Source: Actinomycetales bacterium
GTDB lineage: Bacteria; Actinomycetota; Actinomycetes; Mycobacteriales; Micromonosporaceae
Direction of reading: 5' to 3'
DNA: 60,780 nucleotides
Assembly (NCBI GenBank): GCA_002919305.1
Contig: PKFB01000078.1
Span: 1-60,780, forward strand
Every line of letters starts with the position of its first letter. Position 1 is the first letter of the stretch. Made by a program: the position numbers and the translations under genes. The notes under the pieces were generated by a model, which ran no database searches, was not told where the DNA came from, and saw only the letters and a program-made list of their open reading frames with translations. Shown one piece after another: positions 16,676 to 27,124 of the stretch.

Positions 16676-17653
16676 TTGACTGAGGATCTGAATGATATCG
16701 AGTGGCGACGAGTTTGGCTGTCCTGTTTCGCATGCTCAGTGGGATTGCAGGCGGATCGGGAGAACGCTGAACAACTGTTGACCGAAATGGCGGCGCGCCG
16801 CTCCCGTGCTGTTTTCATCCTGGATGGCCTGGAGGATCTCTTTCAAAAATTTTCGAGCGATCCTAACCAACAGAACGCTCTGCGTGTTTTGCTGACTGAC
16901 TGCCCGTACTGGCTGCGTTCTCTGCGTGGGTGTTCGTTGGGATTGATCATCTTTGTGCGGTATGATCTAGTTCAAGCTGCGATTCAGCAGAACCTCCACC
17001 AGTTCCTGATCCGGAGCCGTCGACTTCGGTGGGAGCGAGAAGAAGCGCTCCGGCTTGTGGCGTGGGTATGTGGGCGCGCTGACGCCCTCGAGGAGAAGGA
17101 CGTAGTGCGGACCGCCCGTGTGGAGGAGCTTTCGCGGATCCTCCAGAAAGTGTGGGGCCTGAAGATGGGATCGGATCGCTCCCGGGAGGCTCGCTCTGAG
17201 TCCTGGTTCCTCGCTGCTTTGTCTGTCTTTAATCTGCAGATCCAGGCGCGTGACATTGTGAACTTTCTGGCTGTGACGGCGCGCCATTCCGCTCAGGATT
17301 TCGGTAAGTGGAACGATCGGCTACTCACACCGGCGGCTATGAGTAAAGCCCTCCCGGAATGCAGCAAGAAGAAGATCAAAGAGGTCGAAGAGGAGAACCA
17401 TGTAGTAAGGGATATTCTGCAGAAGCTGAGAAAAGCTGATGCGGAACAAAAGAGAGTTCCTTTTGAGTTGGATGCCGTCGGTTTGGATAGATCCGAAGCG
17501 AGAATTTTGGAGGCTAACGGGATCCTCTTTCAGCAGGAGGACCAGTACTGGATCCCCGAGCTATTCCGCCATGAGTTGGGCTTCAAGGCCGAGAGGCGGC
17601 CCCGGATCCTGGCGGTCGCGCGCCTGGTTCAAAGCCGGAATGACCCGGCCTGA
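16676..17653 (+). CDS. P-loop NTPase, C-terminal fragment (frameshifted)
   Basis: The frame is open from 16604, and the first usable start is TTG 16676. It encodes the Walker B strand 'AVFILDGLEDLF' (45-56 from that start). Next come an arginine-rich sensor-like region ('FLIRSRRLRWEREEALRLVAWVCGRADALEE') and a C-terminal region ending in a winged-helix-like 'LEANGILFQQEDQYWIPELFRHELGF'. The residues before the TTG ('RRIGGSPENAIRVRETLQEAL') clearly continue the N-terminal fragment, so this is the rest of one gene. By itself it lacks Walker A and cannot bind nucleotide normally. A 6-bp hairpin (17644-17659) overlaps its stop. Confidence 0.6.
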   Translation: MTEDLNDIEWRRVWLSCFACSVGLQADRENAEQLLTEMAARRSRAVFILDGLEDLFQKFSSDPNQQNALRVLLTDCPYWLRSLRGCSLGLIIFVRYDLVQAAIQQNLHQFLIRSRRLRWEREEALRLVAWVCGRADALEEKDVVRTARVEELSRILQKVWGLKMGSDRSREARSESWFLAALSVFNLQIQARDIVNFLAVTARHSAQDFGKWNDRLLTPAAMSKALPECSKKKIKEVEEENHVVRDILQKLRKADAEQKRVPFELDAVGLDRSEARILEANGILFQQEDQYWIPELFRHELGFKAERRPRILAVARLVQSRNDPA

Positions 17654-17659
17654 GCCGGG
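17644..17659 (+). terminator. hairpin at the end of the island operon
   Basis: CCCGGC-CTGA-GCCGGG is a perfect 6-bp stem spanning the TGA of the NTPase fragment. It lies 35 bp before the uvrC -10 element. Confidence 0.4.
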
Positions 17660-17693
17660 GAGGTCGGGAGATCCGACTGTCCGCCGTCGCCGT

Positions 17694-17699
17694 TAGGCT
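17694..17699 (+). promoter_or_regulatory. leaderless -10 element (TAGGCT) for uvrC
   Basis: TAGGCT is followed by 6 nt and GTG 17706, with no ribosome-binding site. uvrC would have a leaderless transcript independent of the island. Confidence 0.55.
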
Positions 17700-17705
17700 C
17701 AACAG

Positions 17706-19781
17706 GTGCCCGATCCATCGACGTACCGCCCGGCGCCGGGCACTGTGCCGGACGCGCCCGGTGTCTACCGCTTCCGGGACCCCCACGGTCGTGTGATCTA
17801 CGTCGGCAAGGCCAAGAGCCTGCGTAATCGGCTGGCCTCGTACTTCCAGGATCCGGCGGGGCTGCACCCGCGTACCTTCCAGATGGTCACCACGGCAGCC
17901 TCGGTGGACTGGGTCGTGGTCAACACCGAGGTGGAGGCGCTACAGCTGGAGTACTCCTGGATCAAGGAGTACGAGCCTCGGTTCAACGTTCGCTACCGAG
18001 ACGACAAGAGCTACCCGTACCTGGCGGTCACGATCGACGAGGAGTATCCGCGGCTGCAGGTGATGCGGGGCGCCAAGCGGAAAGGGGTCCGCTACTTCGG
18101 GCCCTACTCCCACGCCTGGGCGATCCGGGAAACCCTGGACCTGCTGCTGCGGGTTTTCCCGGCGCGTACCTGCTCGACCGGGGTTTTCCGGCGGGCCCGC
18201 CAGATCAACCGGCCCTGTCTGTTGGGATACATCGGGAAGTGCTCGGCGCCCTGCGTTAACCGGGTGACCGCTGAGGAGCACCGTCAGATCGTCAACGACT
18301 TCTGCGAGTTCATGGCGGGCCGCACCGACCGGATGATCCGGCGGTTGGAGCGGGAGATGCAGGAGGCGGCCGAGGCACTGGAGTTCGAGCGGGCAGCGCG
18401 GCTGCGGGACGATCTGGTGGCGTTGCGGACCGCCATGGAAAAGCAGGCGGTGGTGCTCTCTGACGGGACCGACGCTGACGTGGTCGCTTTCGCGATGGAT
18501 CCGCTGGAGGCCGCGGTGCAGGTCTTCCATATCCGAGGCGGCAGGGTCCGGGGCCAGCGGGGCTGGATCGTGGAGCGCACCGGCGGGGAGGGCACCGCGG
18601 AGCTGGTGCACCATTTCTGCTCCCAGGTTTACGGTGGGGAGAACGGCGAGACGGATATCCCTCGGGAACTGCTGGTTCCCGAGCTGCCCGCTGACAGCGA
18701 CGCGCTCGCCGACTGGCTCTCTGAGCGGCGTGGCAGCCGCGTGACGCTGCGGGTGCCACAGCGGGGGGACAAACGCACACTGCTGGAGACGGTGGCGCGC
18801 AACGCCGAGCAGGCGCTGAACCAGCACAAGCTGCGCCGGGCCGGGGACCTGACGGCCCGCAGTCAGGCGCTTCAAGAGCTCGCTGAGGCGTTGGACCTGC
18901 CGACCCCGCCGCTACGGATCGAGTGTTTCGACGTCTCCCAGCTGCAAGGCACCGACGTCGTGGCGAGCATGGTCGTCTTCGAGGACGGGTTACCCCGCAA
19001 AAGCGAGTACCGGCATTTCGCGGTACGCGGCACCGACGGCACCGATGACGTCGCGGCGTTGTCCGAGGTGCTGCGGCGCCGGTTCAAGCGGTACCTGGAG
19101 GCGCACGCCGAGACCGGTGATCTCCAGCTGGGGGACTCAGAGTCGGGGATGTTGGACACCGGTGACGCGCGGGCGCTCTCCACCGAAGTGGGGGAAGCCA
19201 CACCGGAGACGGCACAGGGTAAAGCCCGACCTGGACCATTGCCGGGTATCGATCCGGAGACCGGCAAGCCGAAACGATTCGCGTACCCGCCTTCTCTTGT
19301 CGTCGTTGACGGCGGGCAGCCGCAGGTGAACGCCGCCGCGGCGGTGCTCCGGGAGCTCGGGATCGACGATGTGGCGGTGTGTGGTCTGGCCAAGCGTCTG
19401 GAGGAGGTGTGGCTGCCGGGGGAGGAGTTCCCGGTGGTGCTGCCGCGTTCCAGTGAGGGGCTGTATTTGCTGCAGCGGCTGCGTGACGAGGCCCACCGGT
19501 TCGCGATCACCTACCACCGCAAGCGCCGCTCCCGGCGGGTGACGACGTCGGTCTTGGACGAGATCCCCGGGTTAGGTGAGCAGCGACGCAAGGCGCTACT
19601 GAAGCATTTCGGCTCTCTGAAACGGTTGCGGGCGGCGACCGTGGAGGAAATCACGCAAGTCCCTGGCATCGGGATGCGGACCGCACAGGTCATCGTTGAA
19701 GCGTTAGGAAGCGGCTCGACGAGAAAGCAAGCGACAGGCAAGGATGCCATCGATGGGGGGCGTCAGAGCCGGGACAGCTGA
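17706..19781 (+). CDS. uvrC: excinuclease ABC subunit C
   Basis: 691 residues. An N-terminal GIY-YIG nuclease ('[18 protein letters not shown]', 19-36) makes the 3' incision. A UVR motif ('[18 protein letters not shown]', about 221-238) binds UvrB. The RNase-H-like second nuclease ('[11 protein letters not shown]', then '[13 protein letters not shown]') makes the 5' cut. Tandem helix-hairpin-helix motifs at the C-terminus ('[13 protein letters not shown]', '[12 protein letters not shown]') bind DNA. An insert of about 55 residues rich in Gly, Glu and Pro (about 463-517) separates the RNase-H motifs and makes this protein slightly long. The stop at 19781 lies 10 bp before the rapZ start, the first step of the uvrC-rapZ-yvcK-whiA block. 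Confidence 0.97.
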   Translation: MPDPSTYRPAPGTVPDAPGVYRFRDPHGRVIYVGKAKSLRNRLASYFQDPAGLHPRTFQMVTTAASVDWVVVNTEVEALQLEYSWIKEYEPRFNVRYRDDKSYPYLAVTIDEEYPRLQVMRGAKRKGVRYFGPYSHAWAIRETLDLLLRVFPARTCSTGVFRRARQINRPCLLGYIGKCSAPCVNRVTAEEHRQIVNDFCEFMAGRTDRMIRRLEREMQEAAEALEFERAARLRDDLVALRTAMEKQAVVLSDGTDADVVAFAMDPLEAAVQVFHIRGGRVRGQRGWIVERTGGEGTAELVHHFCSQVYGGENGETDIPRELLVPELPADSDALADWLSERRGSRVTLRVPQRGDKRTLLETVARNAEQALNQHKLRRAGDLTARSQALQELAEALDLPTPPLRIECFDVSQLQGTDVVASMVVFEDGLPRKSEYRHFAVRGTDGTDDVAALSEVLRRRFKRYLEAHAETGDLQLGDSESGMLDTGDARALSTEVGEATPETAQGKARPGPLPGIDPETGKPKRFAYPPSLVVVDGGQPQVNAAAAVLRELGIDDVAVCGLAKRLEEVWLPGEEFPVVLPRSSEGLYLLQRLRDEAHRFAITYHRKRRSRRVTTSVLDEIPGLGEQRRKALLKHFGSLKRLRAATVEEITQVPGIGMRTAQVIVEALGSGSTRKQATGKDAIDGGRQSRDS

Positions 19782-19791
19782 AGGGAAGACA

Positions 19792-20742
19792 GTGTCAGAG
19801 AGCGAGTCGGGGGGCATCACGGTGGTGGTCGACGCGAACGCGGCCGCACCATCTCCGGTCGAGATCGCTGCGCCGGACCGTTCCCAGATGGATCTGGTGA
19901 TCGTGACCGGCGTATCCGGGGGTGGCCGTAGCACGGTGGCGAGGGCGTTGGAGAACGTCGGCTACTACGTGGTCGACAACCTGCCCCAGGCACTCATGGT
20001 GCCGATGGCGGAACTGGCGTACCGCTCGGGGGGAACCGCACGCCGCACCGCCATGGTGCTGGACGTCCGCAGCCGGGCCTTCTCCACCGACCTGGCCGGA
20101 GCGGTCCGGGATCTGCGGGCCCGCGGGTTCCGGCCCCATGTCGTCTTCCTCGACGCCGACACCGACGTGTTGGTACGCCGGTTCGAAAGTGTGCGCCGGC
20201 CGCACCCGCTGCAGGGTGATGGCCGTCTCATCGACGGCATCAAGGCGGAAAAAGAGCTGCTGCAGGAGGCCCGTGAGCAGGCCGACATGATCATCGATAC
20301 CGGCCAGCTCAACGTCAACCAACTGCGGGCCAGGGTGGAGGAGCTGTTCGGGCCGCCGGACCTGCGTGGGCTGCGGGTAACCGTGCTGTCGTTCGGGTTC
20401 AAGTACGGCCTGCCGCCGGACGCCGATTTTGTGGCGGACGCGCGCTTTTTGCCTAACCCCTACTGGGTGCCTCAGTTGCGGGAACGCACCGGTACCGACG
20501 AGGCGGTGAGTGCGTACGTGCTCGGCCAGCCGGGCGCAGAAGAGTTCGTGGCCGCGTACGCGGGCATCCTGGCCAAAGCCGCGCAGGGATTCGAACGGGA
20601 AGGTAAGCGATATCTGGCGGTGGCTGTGGGATGTACCGGCGGCAAGCACCGGAGTGTGGCGATCGCCGAGGAACTGGCGCGCCGCCTCCGGGAAGCGGGC
20701 CTGATCGCCCGCGCTGAACACCGGGATCTGGGCCGGGAGTGA
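19792..20742 (+). CDS. rapZ: RNase adapter RapZ (nucleotide-binding YvcJ family)
   Basis: 316 residues from GTG 19792, chosen because AGGGAAG lies 5-7 nt upstream. An upstream in-frame ATG would overlap uvrC without a ribosome site. A low-complexity N-terminal extension of about 37 residues precedes the P-loop 'GVSGGGRST'. This reads GGGR where relatives mostly read GAGK or GAGR, so the Walker lysine is arginine. The C-terminal half carries the family marks 'SFGFKYG' and 'GCTGGKHRSVAIAEEL'. In E. coli RapZ targets a small RNA to RNase E. In actinobacteria its role is less clear, but the link to yvcK and whiA is conserved. Confidence 0.93.
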   Translation: MSESESGGITVVVDANAAAPSPVEIAAPDRSQMDLVIVTGVSGGGRSTVARALENVGYYVVDNLPQALMVPMAELAYRSGGTARRTAMVLDVRSRAFSTDLAGAVRDLRARGFRPHVVFLDADTDVLVRRFESVRRPHPLQGDGRLIDGIKAEKELLQEAREQADMIIDTGQLNVNQLRARVEELFGPPDLRGLRVTVLSFGFKYGLPPDADFVADARFLPNPYWVPQLRERTGTDEAVSAYVLGQPGAEEFVAAYAGILAKAAQGFEREGKRYLAVAVGCTGGKHRSVAIAEELARRLREAGLIARAEHRDLGRE

Positions 20743-20860
20743 GCTGAACCGGCCCTGAGCGGTGCCGTACCGAATCAAAAACGAGATCCGGACTGGTGGT
20801 GAGGTGTGCTGATGGTAGGCGACGGGGATGGCCCCGATGACGGGAGAGTGAACTCCACAA

Positions 20861-21823
20861 GTGGGTGAGACGCGGGTGCGGGTGGTGGCGTTCGGGGGTG
20901 GGCACGGGCTGTCCGCGTCGTTGCGGGCGTTGCGGACACTCCGGGACCAGGGAGCCCCGCTGGACATCACCGCGGTAGTGACTGTGGCCGATGACGGCGG
21001 CTCCAGCGGCCGACTTCGGGCTGAGCGAGGGGTGCTGCCGCCGGGGGACCTCCGTCAGGCGTTGGTCGCCCTGTCCGGGGCCTCTCCGATCGCCGCCCAG
21101 CTGTTCCAGTACCGGTTCGACGGCCAGGACCCGTTGGCCGGGCACGCGGTGGGCAATCTGGTGCTCACCGGACTGTTGGAGCTGCTGAAGGATCCGGTGG
21201 AGGCGCTTGAGCACGCCGCCAGGCTGCTGGACGCCCGTGGCAGAGTGCTGCCGATGGCGAGCGTGCCGTTGCGGATCGAGGCGGATGTCCGCGGCCCTGA
21301 CGGTCGGGTCACAGTGGCCGACGGGCAGCACGCCGTCGCCGTCAGCCGGGGAGAGGTGCTGGAGGTGCGGCTGGATCCCCCGGATCCGCCGGTCCCGGAA
21401 GACGTGATTTCCGCCGTCAATGACGCCGACTGGTTGGTTTTAGGACCAGGTTCGTGGTACACGAGTGTCATCCCACATCTACTCGTGCCGCAACTTGCCC
21501 GGGCAATCTCGGCAAGTCGGTCAAATCGCTTGGTGATGCTGAATTTGGCGGCAGAAAAAGAGACTGCGGGCCTTTCCTTAGCGGACCATCTTCGGGCACT
21601 CTCCGATTACATGTCGGAACTGTGTGTTGACGTGGTCCTCGCGGACACCACCGCGGTCGGTGATCCGGAGCCGGTCAGACGTGCGGCCCAAACCCTGGGA
21701 GCACGACTGGTCCTGGCACCGGTCGCTGTCGCCGACGGCAGTCCGCGGCACGACCCTGCCGCGCTCGCGGCAGCCCTGCAGCCAATCCTCGGCCCTCGTG
21801 TGGGCCGGCACGACGCGAGGTGA
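20861..21823 (+). CDS. yvcK: gluconeogenesis factor YvcK (CofD-like)
   Basis: 320 residues with the YvcK/CofD Rossmann-like opening '[17 protein letters not shown]', then '[13 protein letters not shown]', '[14 protein letters not shown]' and '[18 protein letters not shown]'. Together these form the UDP-sugar and nucleotide-binding pocket. YvcK/CuvA proteins are required for cell-wall homeostasis and growth on gluconeogenic carbon. The GTG start lies about 120 bp after rapZ. The stop overlaps a possible GTG start of whiA (GTGA), so the two are coupled or nearly so. Confidence 0.93.
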   Translation: MGETRVRVVAFGGGHGLSASLRALRTLRDQGAPLDITAVVTVADDGGSSGRLRAERGVLPPGDLRQALVALSGASPIAAQLFQYRFDGQDPLAGHAVGNLVLTGLLELLKDPVEALEHAARLLDARGRVLPMASVPLRIEADVRGPDGRVTVADGQHAVAVSRGEVLEVRLDPPDPPVPEDVISAVNDADWLVLGPGSWYTSVIPHLLVPQLARAISASRSNRLVMLNLAAEKETAGLSLADHLRALSDYMSELCVDVVLADTTAVGDPEPVRRAAQTLGARLVLAPVAVADGSPRHDPAALAAALQPILGPRVGRHDAR

Positions 21824-21831
21824 GCGACCCG

Positions 21832-22812
21832 ATGGCGATGACCGCTGCGGTCAAGGATGAGCTGAGCCGTGTCGACGTCCCGAAGCCCTGCTGCCGTAAA
21901 GCGGAGATGGCGGCGCTTCTCCGCTTCGCCGGTGGCCTTCACATTGTGAGCGGGCGGGTCGTCGTCGCCGCCGACTTGGACACCGGCGCGGTAGCCCGAC
22001 GCCTGCGCCGGGAAATCGCAGAGGTTTACGGCTACCCCAGTGAGGTGCACGTTCTGGCACCCGGTGGTATGCGGAAGGCGAGCCAGTACACGGTACGGGT
22101 GGTCAAGGACGGCGAGGCCTTGGCGCGGCAGACCGGCCTGCTGGACGTGCGTGGCCGTCCGGTGCGTGGCCTGCCATTGCATGTGGTGTCGGGGAATGTC
22201 TGCTGCGCGGTGGCGGCTTGGCGGGGAGCTTTCCTCGCGCACGGATCACTGACCGAGCCTGGACGTTCCTGCGCTTTGGAGATCACCTGCCCCGGCCCTG
22301 AGGCCGCTTTGGCGTTGGTGGGTGCGGCCCGTCGGATGGGCATCACCGCCAAGGCGCGTGAGGTACGCGGCACCGAACGCGTCGTGATCAAGGACGGTGA
22401 TGCGATCGCGGCGCTGCTCACCCGGCTGGGTGCGCACTCCAGCGTGCTCACGTGGGAGGAGCGGAGGGTGCGGCGTGAGGTACGCGCCACAGCCAACCGA
22501 CTGGCGAACTTCGATGACGCGAACCTGCGCCGCTCCGCGCGGGCCGCGGTAGCCGCCGCCGCCAGGGTGACGCGGGCGTTGGAGATCCTCGGTGATGACG
22601 CCCCCAGCCACCTGGTGAGCGCCGGCCGGCTTCGCCTGCAGCATCGACAGGCCTCGTTGGAGGAGTTGGGAGCACTGGCCGAACCGCCGCTGACCAAGGA
22701 CGCAATCGCCGGCCGGATCCGCCGCCTACTGGCGCTGGCCGACAAACGGGCCCGAGAAATTGGGATCCCTGACACAGAATCCGCGGTGACTCCTGAAATG
22801 CTCGCGACATGA
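21832..22812 (+). CDS. whiA: sporulation/division regulator WhiA
   Basis: 326 residues beginning '[14 protein letters not shown]', the typical WhiA N-terminus. ATG 21832 is chosen on this basis and on GAGGTGAG upstream; GTG 21820 would add four residues. The N-terminal two thirds form the degenerate LAGLIDADG-type fold. The C-terminal region ('[29 protein letters not shown]') is the helix-turn-helix that binds DNA. WhiA acts with WhiB in the switch to sporulation septation in Streptomyces and exists in most actinobacteria. It is the last gene of the uvrC-rapZ-yvcK-whiA cluster. Confidence 0.95.
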   Translation: MAMTAAVKDELSRVDVPKPCCRKAEMAALLRFAGGLHIVSGRVVVAADLDTGAVARRLRREIAEVYGYPSEVHVLAPGGMRKASQYTVRVVKDGEALARQTGLLDVRGRPVRGLPLHVVSGNVCCAVAAWRGAFLAHGSLTEPGRSCALEITCPGPEAALALVGAARRMGITAKAREVRGTERVVIKDGDAIAALLTRLGAHSSVLTWEERRVRREVRATANRLANFDDANLRRSARAAVAAAARVTRALEILGDDAPSHLVSAGRLRLQHRQASLEELGALAEPPLTKDAIAGRIRRLLALADKRAREIGIPDTESAVTPEMLAT

Positions 22813-22950
22813 GCGGGTATCTACGCATCATGCAGATGTGACGGGGCGGCAGAAGGTGAGCCCACCGGGCGCGGTAGTGTCACGAGAGAGTGATGGTCTT
22901 ACCAGTCATGGTGGGAAGCCACACGCCCGACGAGCGCACCGCGCGCAGTG

Positions 22951-22990
22951 TCGCACGCGGCATTGACAGGTCGCACGTGGCATTGACAAA
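22951..22990 (+). repeat. 20-bp tandem repeat carrying TTGACA, upstream of gap
   Basis: Two adjacent 20-mers (22951-22970 and 22971-22990) match at 17 of 20 positions, each reading TCGCACG-Y-GGCATTGACA. Each contains a perfect -35 hexamer (22963-22968, 22983-22988), but no good -10 lies at 16-18 nt from either. They may be paired operator sites or duplicated promoter parts for the gap-pgk-tpiA operon. Confidence 0.5.
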
Positions 22991-23002
22991 GGTGTCGCCT
23001 AG

Positions 23003-24085
<1,083 letters not shown>

Positions 24086-24096
24086 GGACGAACACG

Positions 24097-25287
24097 ATGC
24101 GTACCCTCGACGATCTACTCGCCGAGGGCGTGGCAGGTCGGCGCGTCCTGGTACGCGCCGACCTGAACGTCCCCTTGCGCGACGGTGTCATCACCGACGA
24201 CGGCCGGATCCGGGCCGTCCTTCCTACCCTGCGGGCCCTCACCGAGGCCGGGGCGAAGGTTGTGGTGTGTTCGCACCTGGGACGCCCCAAGGGTGCCCCA
24301 GACCCCAAGTACAGCCTGCGTCCGGTCGCGGAGCGGCTGCAGCAGTCGCTGCCGGGCCAGGTCAGCTTCGCGACCGACACCGTGGGGGAGTCCGCCTCCG
24401 CCGCCGTGGCGGCGCTGAACAACGGTGACCTCGTGCTGCTGGAGAACCTCCGCTTCAACCCGGGGGAGACCAGCAAGGACGAGGCGGAGCGGAGCGCGTT
24501 CGCCGCCCAGCTGGCGGCCTTCGCCGACGTCTATGTCGACGACGCGTTCGGCGCTGTGCACCGCAAGCACGCCAGCGTTTACGACGTGCCCAAGCTGCTG
24601 CCGCATTACGCGGGCGGCCTGGTGCTGCGTGAGGTTGAGGTGCTGCGGCGGCTCACCGGTGACCCGGAGCGTCCGTACGTGGTGGTGCTCGGTGGCGCCA
24701 AGGTCTCCGACAAGCTCGGGGTGATCTCCAACCTGCTGCCGCGGGTGGACAAGCTGCTCATCGGCGGCGGGATGTGCTTCACCCTGCTGGCCGCCTCCGG
24801 GCACGACGTGGGGGACTCCCTGCTGGAGTCCGACCAGATCGACACCTGCAAGCAGCTGCTCGCTGAGGCCAGCGAGAAGCTGGTGCTGCCGGTGGATGTG
24901 GTGGTCGCGCGCGACATCAGCGAGGACGCGGAGACCCAGGTGGTCGAGGCCGCCGGCGGGATCCAGGCCGGCTGGAAGGGGCTGGACATCGGTCCGCGTA
25001 CCGTCGAGCTGTTCGCGGAGCACTTGCGTCAGGCTCGGACGGTTTTCTGGAACGGCCCGATGGGGGTCTTCGAGGTGGCGCCATTCGCGGCGGGTACCCG
25101 GGCCGTGGCTGAGGCCGTCTCGGCGGTGAACGGGCTGTCGGTGGTGGGTGGCGGTGACTCGGCCGCCGCGGTGCGTACCCTCGGCCTGGATGAGGCGGCG
25201 TTCGGGCACATCTCGACCGGTGGTGGCGCCTCACTGGAGTACCTGGAGGGGAAGACCCTGCCCGGTCTGGCGGCGCTGGAGGACTGA
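24097..25287 (+). CDS. pgk: phosphoglycerate kinase
   Basis: 396 residues from ATG 24097, with GAGGA about 10 nt upstream; GTG 24082, overlapping the gap stop, would add five residues. Family motifs are '[14 protein letters not shown]' with the substrate-binding RxDxN, 'SHLGRPKG', '[11 protein letters not shown]', '[14 protein letters not shown]' and the nucleotide loop '[11 protein letters not shown]'. It makes ATP from 1,3-bisphosphoglycerate. It is immediately followed by tpiA (1 bp gap), indicating one transcript. Confidence 0.97.
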   Translation: MRTLDDLLAEGVAGRRVLVRADLNVPLRDGVITDDGRIRAVLPTLRALTEAGAKVVVCSHLGRPKGAPDPKYSLRPVAERLQQSLPGQVSFATDTVGESASAAVAALNNGDLVLLENLRFNPGETSKDEAERSAFAAQLAAFADVYVDDAFGAVHRKHASVYDVPKLLPHYAGGLVLREVEVLRRLTGDPERPYVVVLGGAKVSDKLGVISNLLPRVDKLLIGGGMCFTLLAASGHDVGDSLLESDQIDTCKQLLAEASEKLVLPVDVVVARDISEDAETQVVEAAGGIQAGWKGLDIGPRTVELFAEHLRQARTVFWNGPMGVFEVAPFAAGTRAVAEAVSAVNGLSVVGGGDSAAAVRTLGLDEAAFGHISTGGGASLEYLEGKTLPGLAALED

Positions 25288-25288
25288 C

Positions 25289-26089
25289 GTGGCCGTTGAC
25301 AAACCGGTGCGCCGGCCGTTGATCGCCGGCAACTGGAAAATGAACCTCAACCACCTGGAAGCCATCGCGCTGGTGCAGAAGTTGGCTTTCAGCCTCACTG
25401 AGGAGCACCTGAACGCGGTGGAGGTGGTGGTGTTGCCACCGTTCACCTCCTTGCGGAGCGTGCAGACCCTGGTGGACGGTGACAAGCTGCTCATCGGCTA
25501 CGGAGCCCAGGACCTGTCACCGCACGCCTCCGGCGCCTACACCGGTGACATCTCCGGTGCCATGCTCGCCAAGTTGGGCTGCACGTACGTGACGGTCGGC
25601 CACTCTGAGCGGCGTCAGTACCACCACGAGGACGACGCTCTGGTCAACGCCAAGGCCAAGGCGGCGTTGGCCAACGACATCAGCCCGATCATCTGCGTCG
25701 GTGAAGGGCTGGAGGTACGGGAGGCCGGCGGCCACGTAAGCCACTGCCTGGCGCAGCTGGAGGGCGCGTTGGCGGGTCTGACCGCCGAGCAGGTCGAGAA
25801 GGTCGTGATCGCCTACGAACCGGTGTGGGCTATCGGGACCGGCAAGACCGCCACCCCCGAGGACGCGCAGGAAGTCATCGGCGCGCTCCGGGGCCGGCTA
25901 GCCGAGCTCTACCCGGGTGGCACCGCCGACCGGGTGCGGCTGCTGTACGGCGGATCGGTGAAGAGCAAGAACATCGCGGGCATCATGGCCAAGCCGGACA
26001 TTGATGGCGCCCTCGTTGGTGGGGCTAGCCTCAATCCGGATGAGTTCGCGTTGATCTGCCGGTACTCCGAGCATGTGACCGTCTCCTGA
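25289..26089 (+). CDS. tpiA: triose-phosphate isomerase
   Basis: 266 residues from GTG 25289, beginning '[19 protein letters not shown]'. A longer upstream frame is only an out-of-frame reading of pgk. The catalytic lysine (GNWKMN), electrophilic His (VGHSERR), catalytic Glu ([11 protein letters not shown]) and phosphate-gripping '[11 protein letters not shown]' are all present. It interconverts dihydroxyacetone phosphate and glyceraldehyde 3-phosphate. Dihydroxyacetone phosphate is also the predicted co-substrate of the GriI-type aldolase at 39.9-40.7 kb. Confidence 0.97.
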   Translation: MAVDKPVRRPLIAGNWKMNLNHLEAIALVQKLAFSLTEEHLNAVEVVVLPPFTSLRSVQTLVDGDKLLIGYGAQDLSPHASGAYTGDISGAMLAKLGCTYVTVGHSERRQYHHEDDALVNAKAKAALANDISPIICVGEGLEVREAGGHVSHCLAQLEGALAGLTAEQVEKVVIAYEPVWAIGTGKTATPEDAQEVIGALRGRLAELYPGGTADRVRLLYGGSVKSKNIAGIMAKPDIDGALVGGASLNPDEFALICRYSEHVTVS

Positions 26090-26137
26090 TCCGGCTATTC
26101 TGTGACCTGGTAGACACGCCGAGAGGACGACCCACAG

Positions 26138-26392
26138 ATGCTTCCGTACTTGCTGGTTGCCTTGCTGCTCTTGACCAGTCTCCTGCTGATGCTGCTGATC
26201 CTGCTGCACCGCGGCAAGGGCGGAGGCCTGTCGAGCATGTTCGGCGGTGGTGTCACGTCCAGCCTGGCCGGATCGTCGGTCGCGGAGCGCAACCTCGACC
26301 GGTACACGGTTTTGGTGGGCGTGCTGTGGCTGGCCTGCATCATCGGGCTGGGCCTTCTGCTGCGGGCCGCCCAGGCATCCGGTGCTTCCTGA
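26138..26392 (+). CDS. secG: preprotein translocase subunit SecG
   Basis: 84 residues with two membrane helices (about 2-22 and 50-72). They flank a short cytoplasmic loop rich in glycine and serine ('GGGLSSMFGGG'), the SecG signature. It is an accessory subunit of the SecYEG channel in the inner membrane. It lies 48 bp after tpiA; a TATTCT (26096-26101) could provide an extra promoter. A strong hairpin follows the stop. Confidence 0.92.
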   Translation: MLPYLLVALLLLTSLLLMLLILLHRGKGGGLSSMFGGGVTSSLAGSSVAERNLDRYTVLVGVLWLACIIGLGLLLRAAQASGAS

Positions 26393-26410
26393 CAGGAGCG
26401 CGTCACCCGT

Positions 26411-26435
26411 GTGGAGCGAGGCCATCTCGCTCCAC
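26411..26435 (+). terminator. terminator-like hairpin after secG
   Basis: GTGGAGCGAG-GCCAT-CTCGCTCCAC is a perfect 10-bp stem with a 5-nt loop, 18 bp past the secG stop. There is no U-tract, as is common in high-GC actinobacteria. Confidence 0.75.
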
Positions 26436-26663
26436 CGGGAACCACCGGAAATCAAAATGGTCACAATGTACGCTCACGGATGAGCACGGCACTTTCGCTC
26501 ACATCACTCGTCCTAAACTCGTGCGCGCGGTCTGCGGTGTGCAGGCCGCGCGCACGGCGTTAGACGGGTCACGTGGTATGGATGGCCGCTGTCACGCCCT
26601 GCCCTGTACCACGCGACCGCTAAGCCCCAACGCTCACCCCCGGACGGATGAGGAGCGAAAGCC

Positions 26664-27005
26664 GTGGCCAGTGGCAACGCCATTCGTGGTACCCGTGTGG
26701 GAGCCGGTCCAATGCGCTGGACGGAGCAGCGAGGTGAGCCCGCACCCCGTCAGCGCGTGTCCTACTGGTGCGCTAACGGGCACGAGACGAGACCGGCGTT
26801 CGCGATCGACGCTCAGGTACCGGATCAGTGGGACTGCCCCCGGTGTGGACTCCCAGCCGGACGTGATCGGAACGCGCCTCCCTCTCGCCCCCGCACCGAG
26901 CCTTACAAGTCACACTTCGCCTACGTCAAAGAGCGTCGCAGCGACGAGGACGGCGCGATGATCCTCGCGGAAGCTTTGGAGCGGCTCCGCAACAGCCGCG
27001 TCTGA
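26664..27005 (+). CDS. rbpA: RNA polymerase-binding protein RbpA
   Basis: 113 residues from GTG 26664. The N-terminal tail is 'GNAIRGTRVGAG'. The core carries cysteines in 'YWCANGHE' and 'WDCPRCGLPAG', and the sigma-binding C-terminal helix is 'GAMILAEALERLRNSR'. RbpA is an actinobacteria-specific activator that stabilises open complexes formed with the principal sigma factor. In Streptomyces its gene is under SigR control. Upstream I see only a loose GGGAAC (26437-26442) with GGTC 16 nt later, not enough to claim a sigma-factor site. A bidirectional terminator follows. Confidence 0.95.
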   Translation: MASGNAIRGTRVGAGPMRWTEQRGEPAPRQRVSYWCANGHETRPAFAIDAQVPDQWDCPRCGLPAGRDRNAPPSRPRTEPYKSHFAYVKERRSDEDGAMILAEALERLRNSRV

Positions 27006-27042
27006 CAGACAGATCACACCCTCAAACCACCGTTTCGCGTCT

Positions 27043-27076
27043 GGTGGTCCGGTCTTGGGCAGAAAACCGGACCACC
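27043..27076. terminator. bidirectional terminator between rbpA and pgl
   Basis: GGTGGTCCGGT (27043-27053) pairs perfectly with ACCGGACCACC (27066-27076), an 11-bp stem with a 12-nt loop. It sits between the convergent rbpA and pgl genes. Confidence 0.8.
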
Positions 27077-27124
27077 GCCGCGGCTCAGGGTTGACCTACG
27101 CCGGCGAATGGTGAGCGAGGAAGC

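Noticed and set aside
26437-26462. GGGAAC ... GGTC as an extracytoplasmic sigma-factor promoter for rbpA
   Set aside because: The spacing and the -10 part do not match the SigR consensus well, and the site lies over 200 bp from the gene directly after a terminator.
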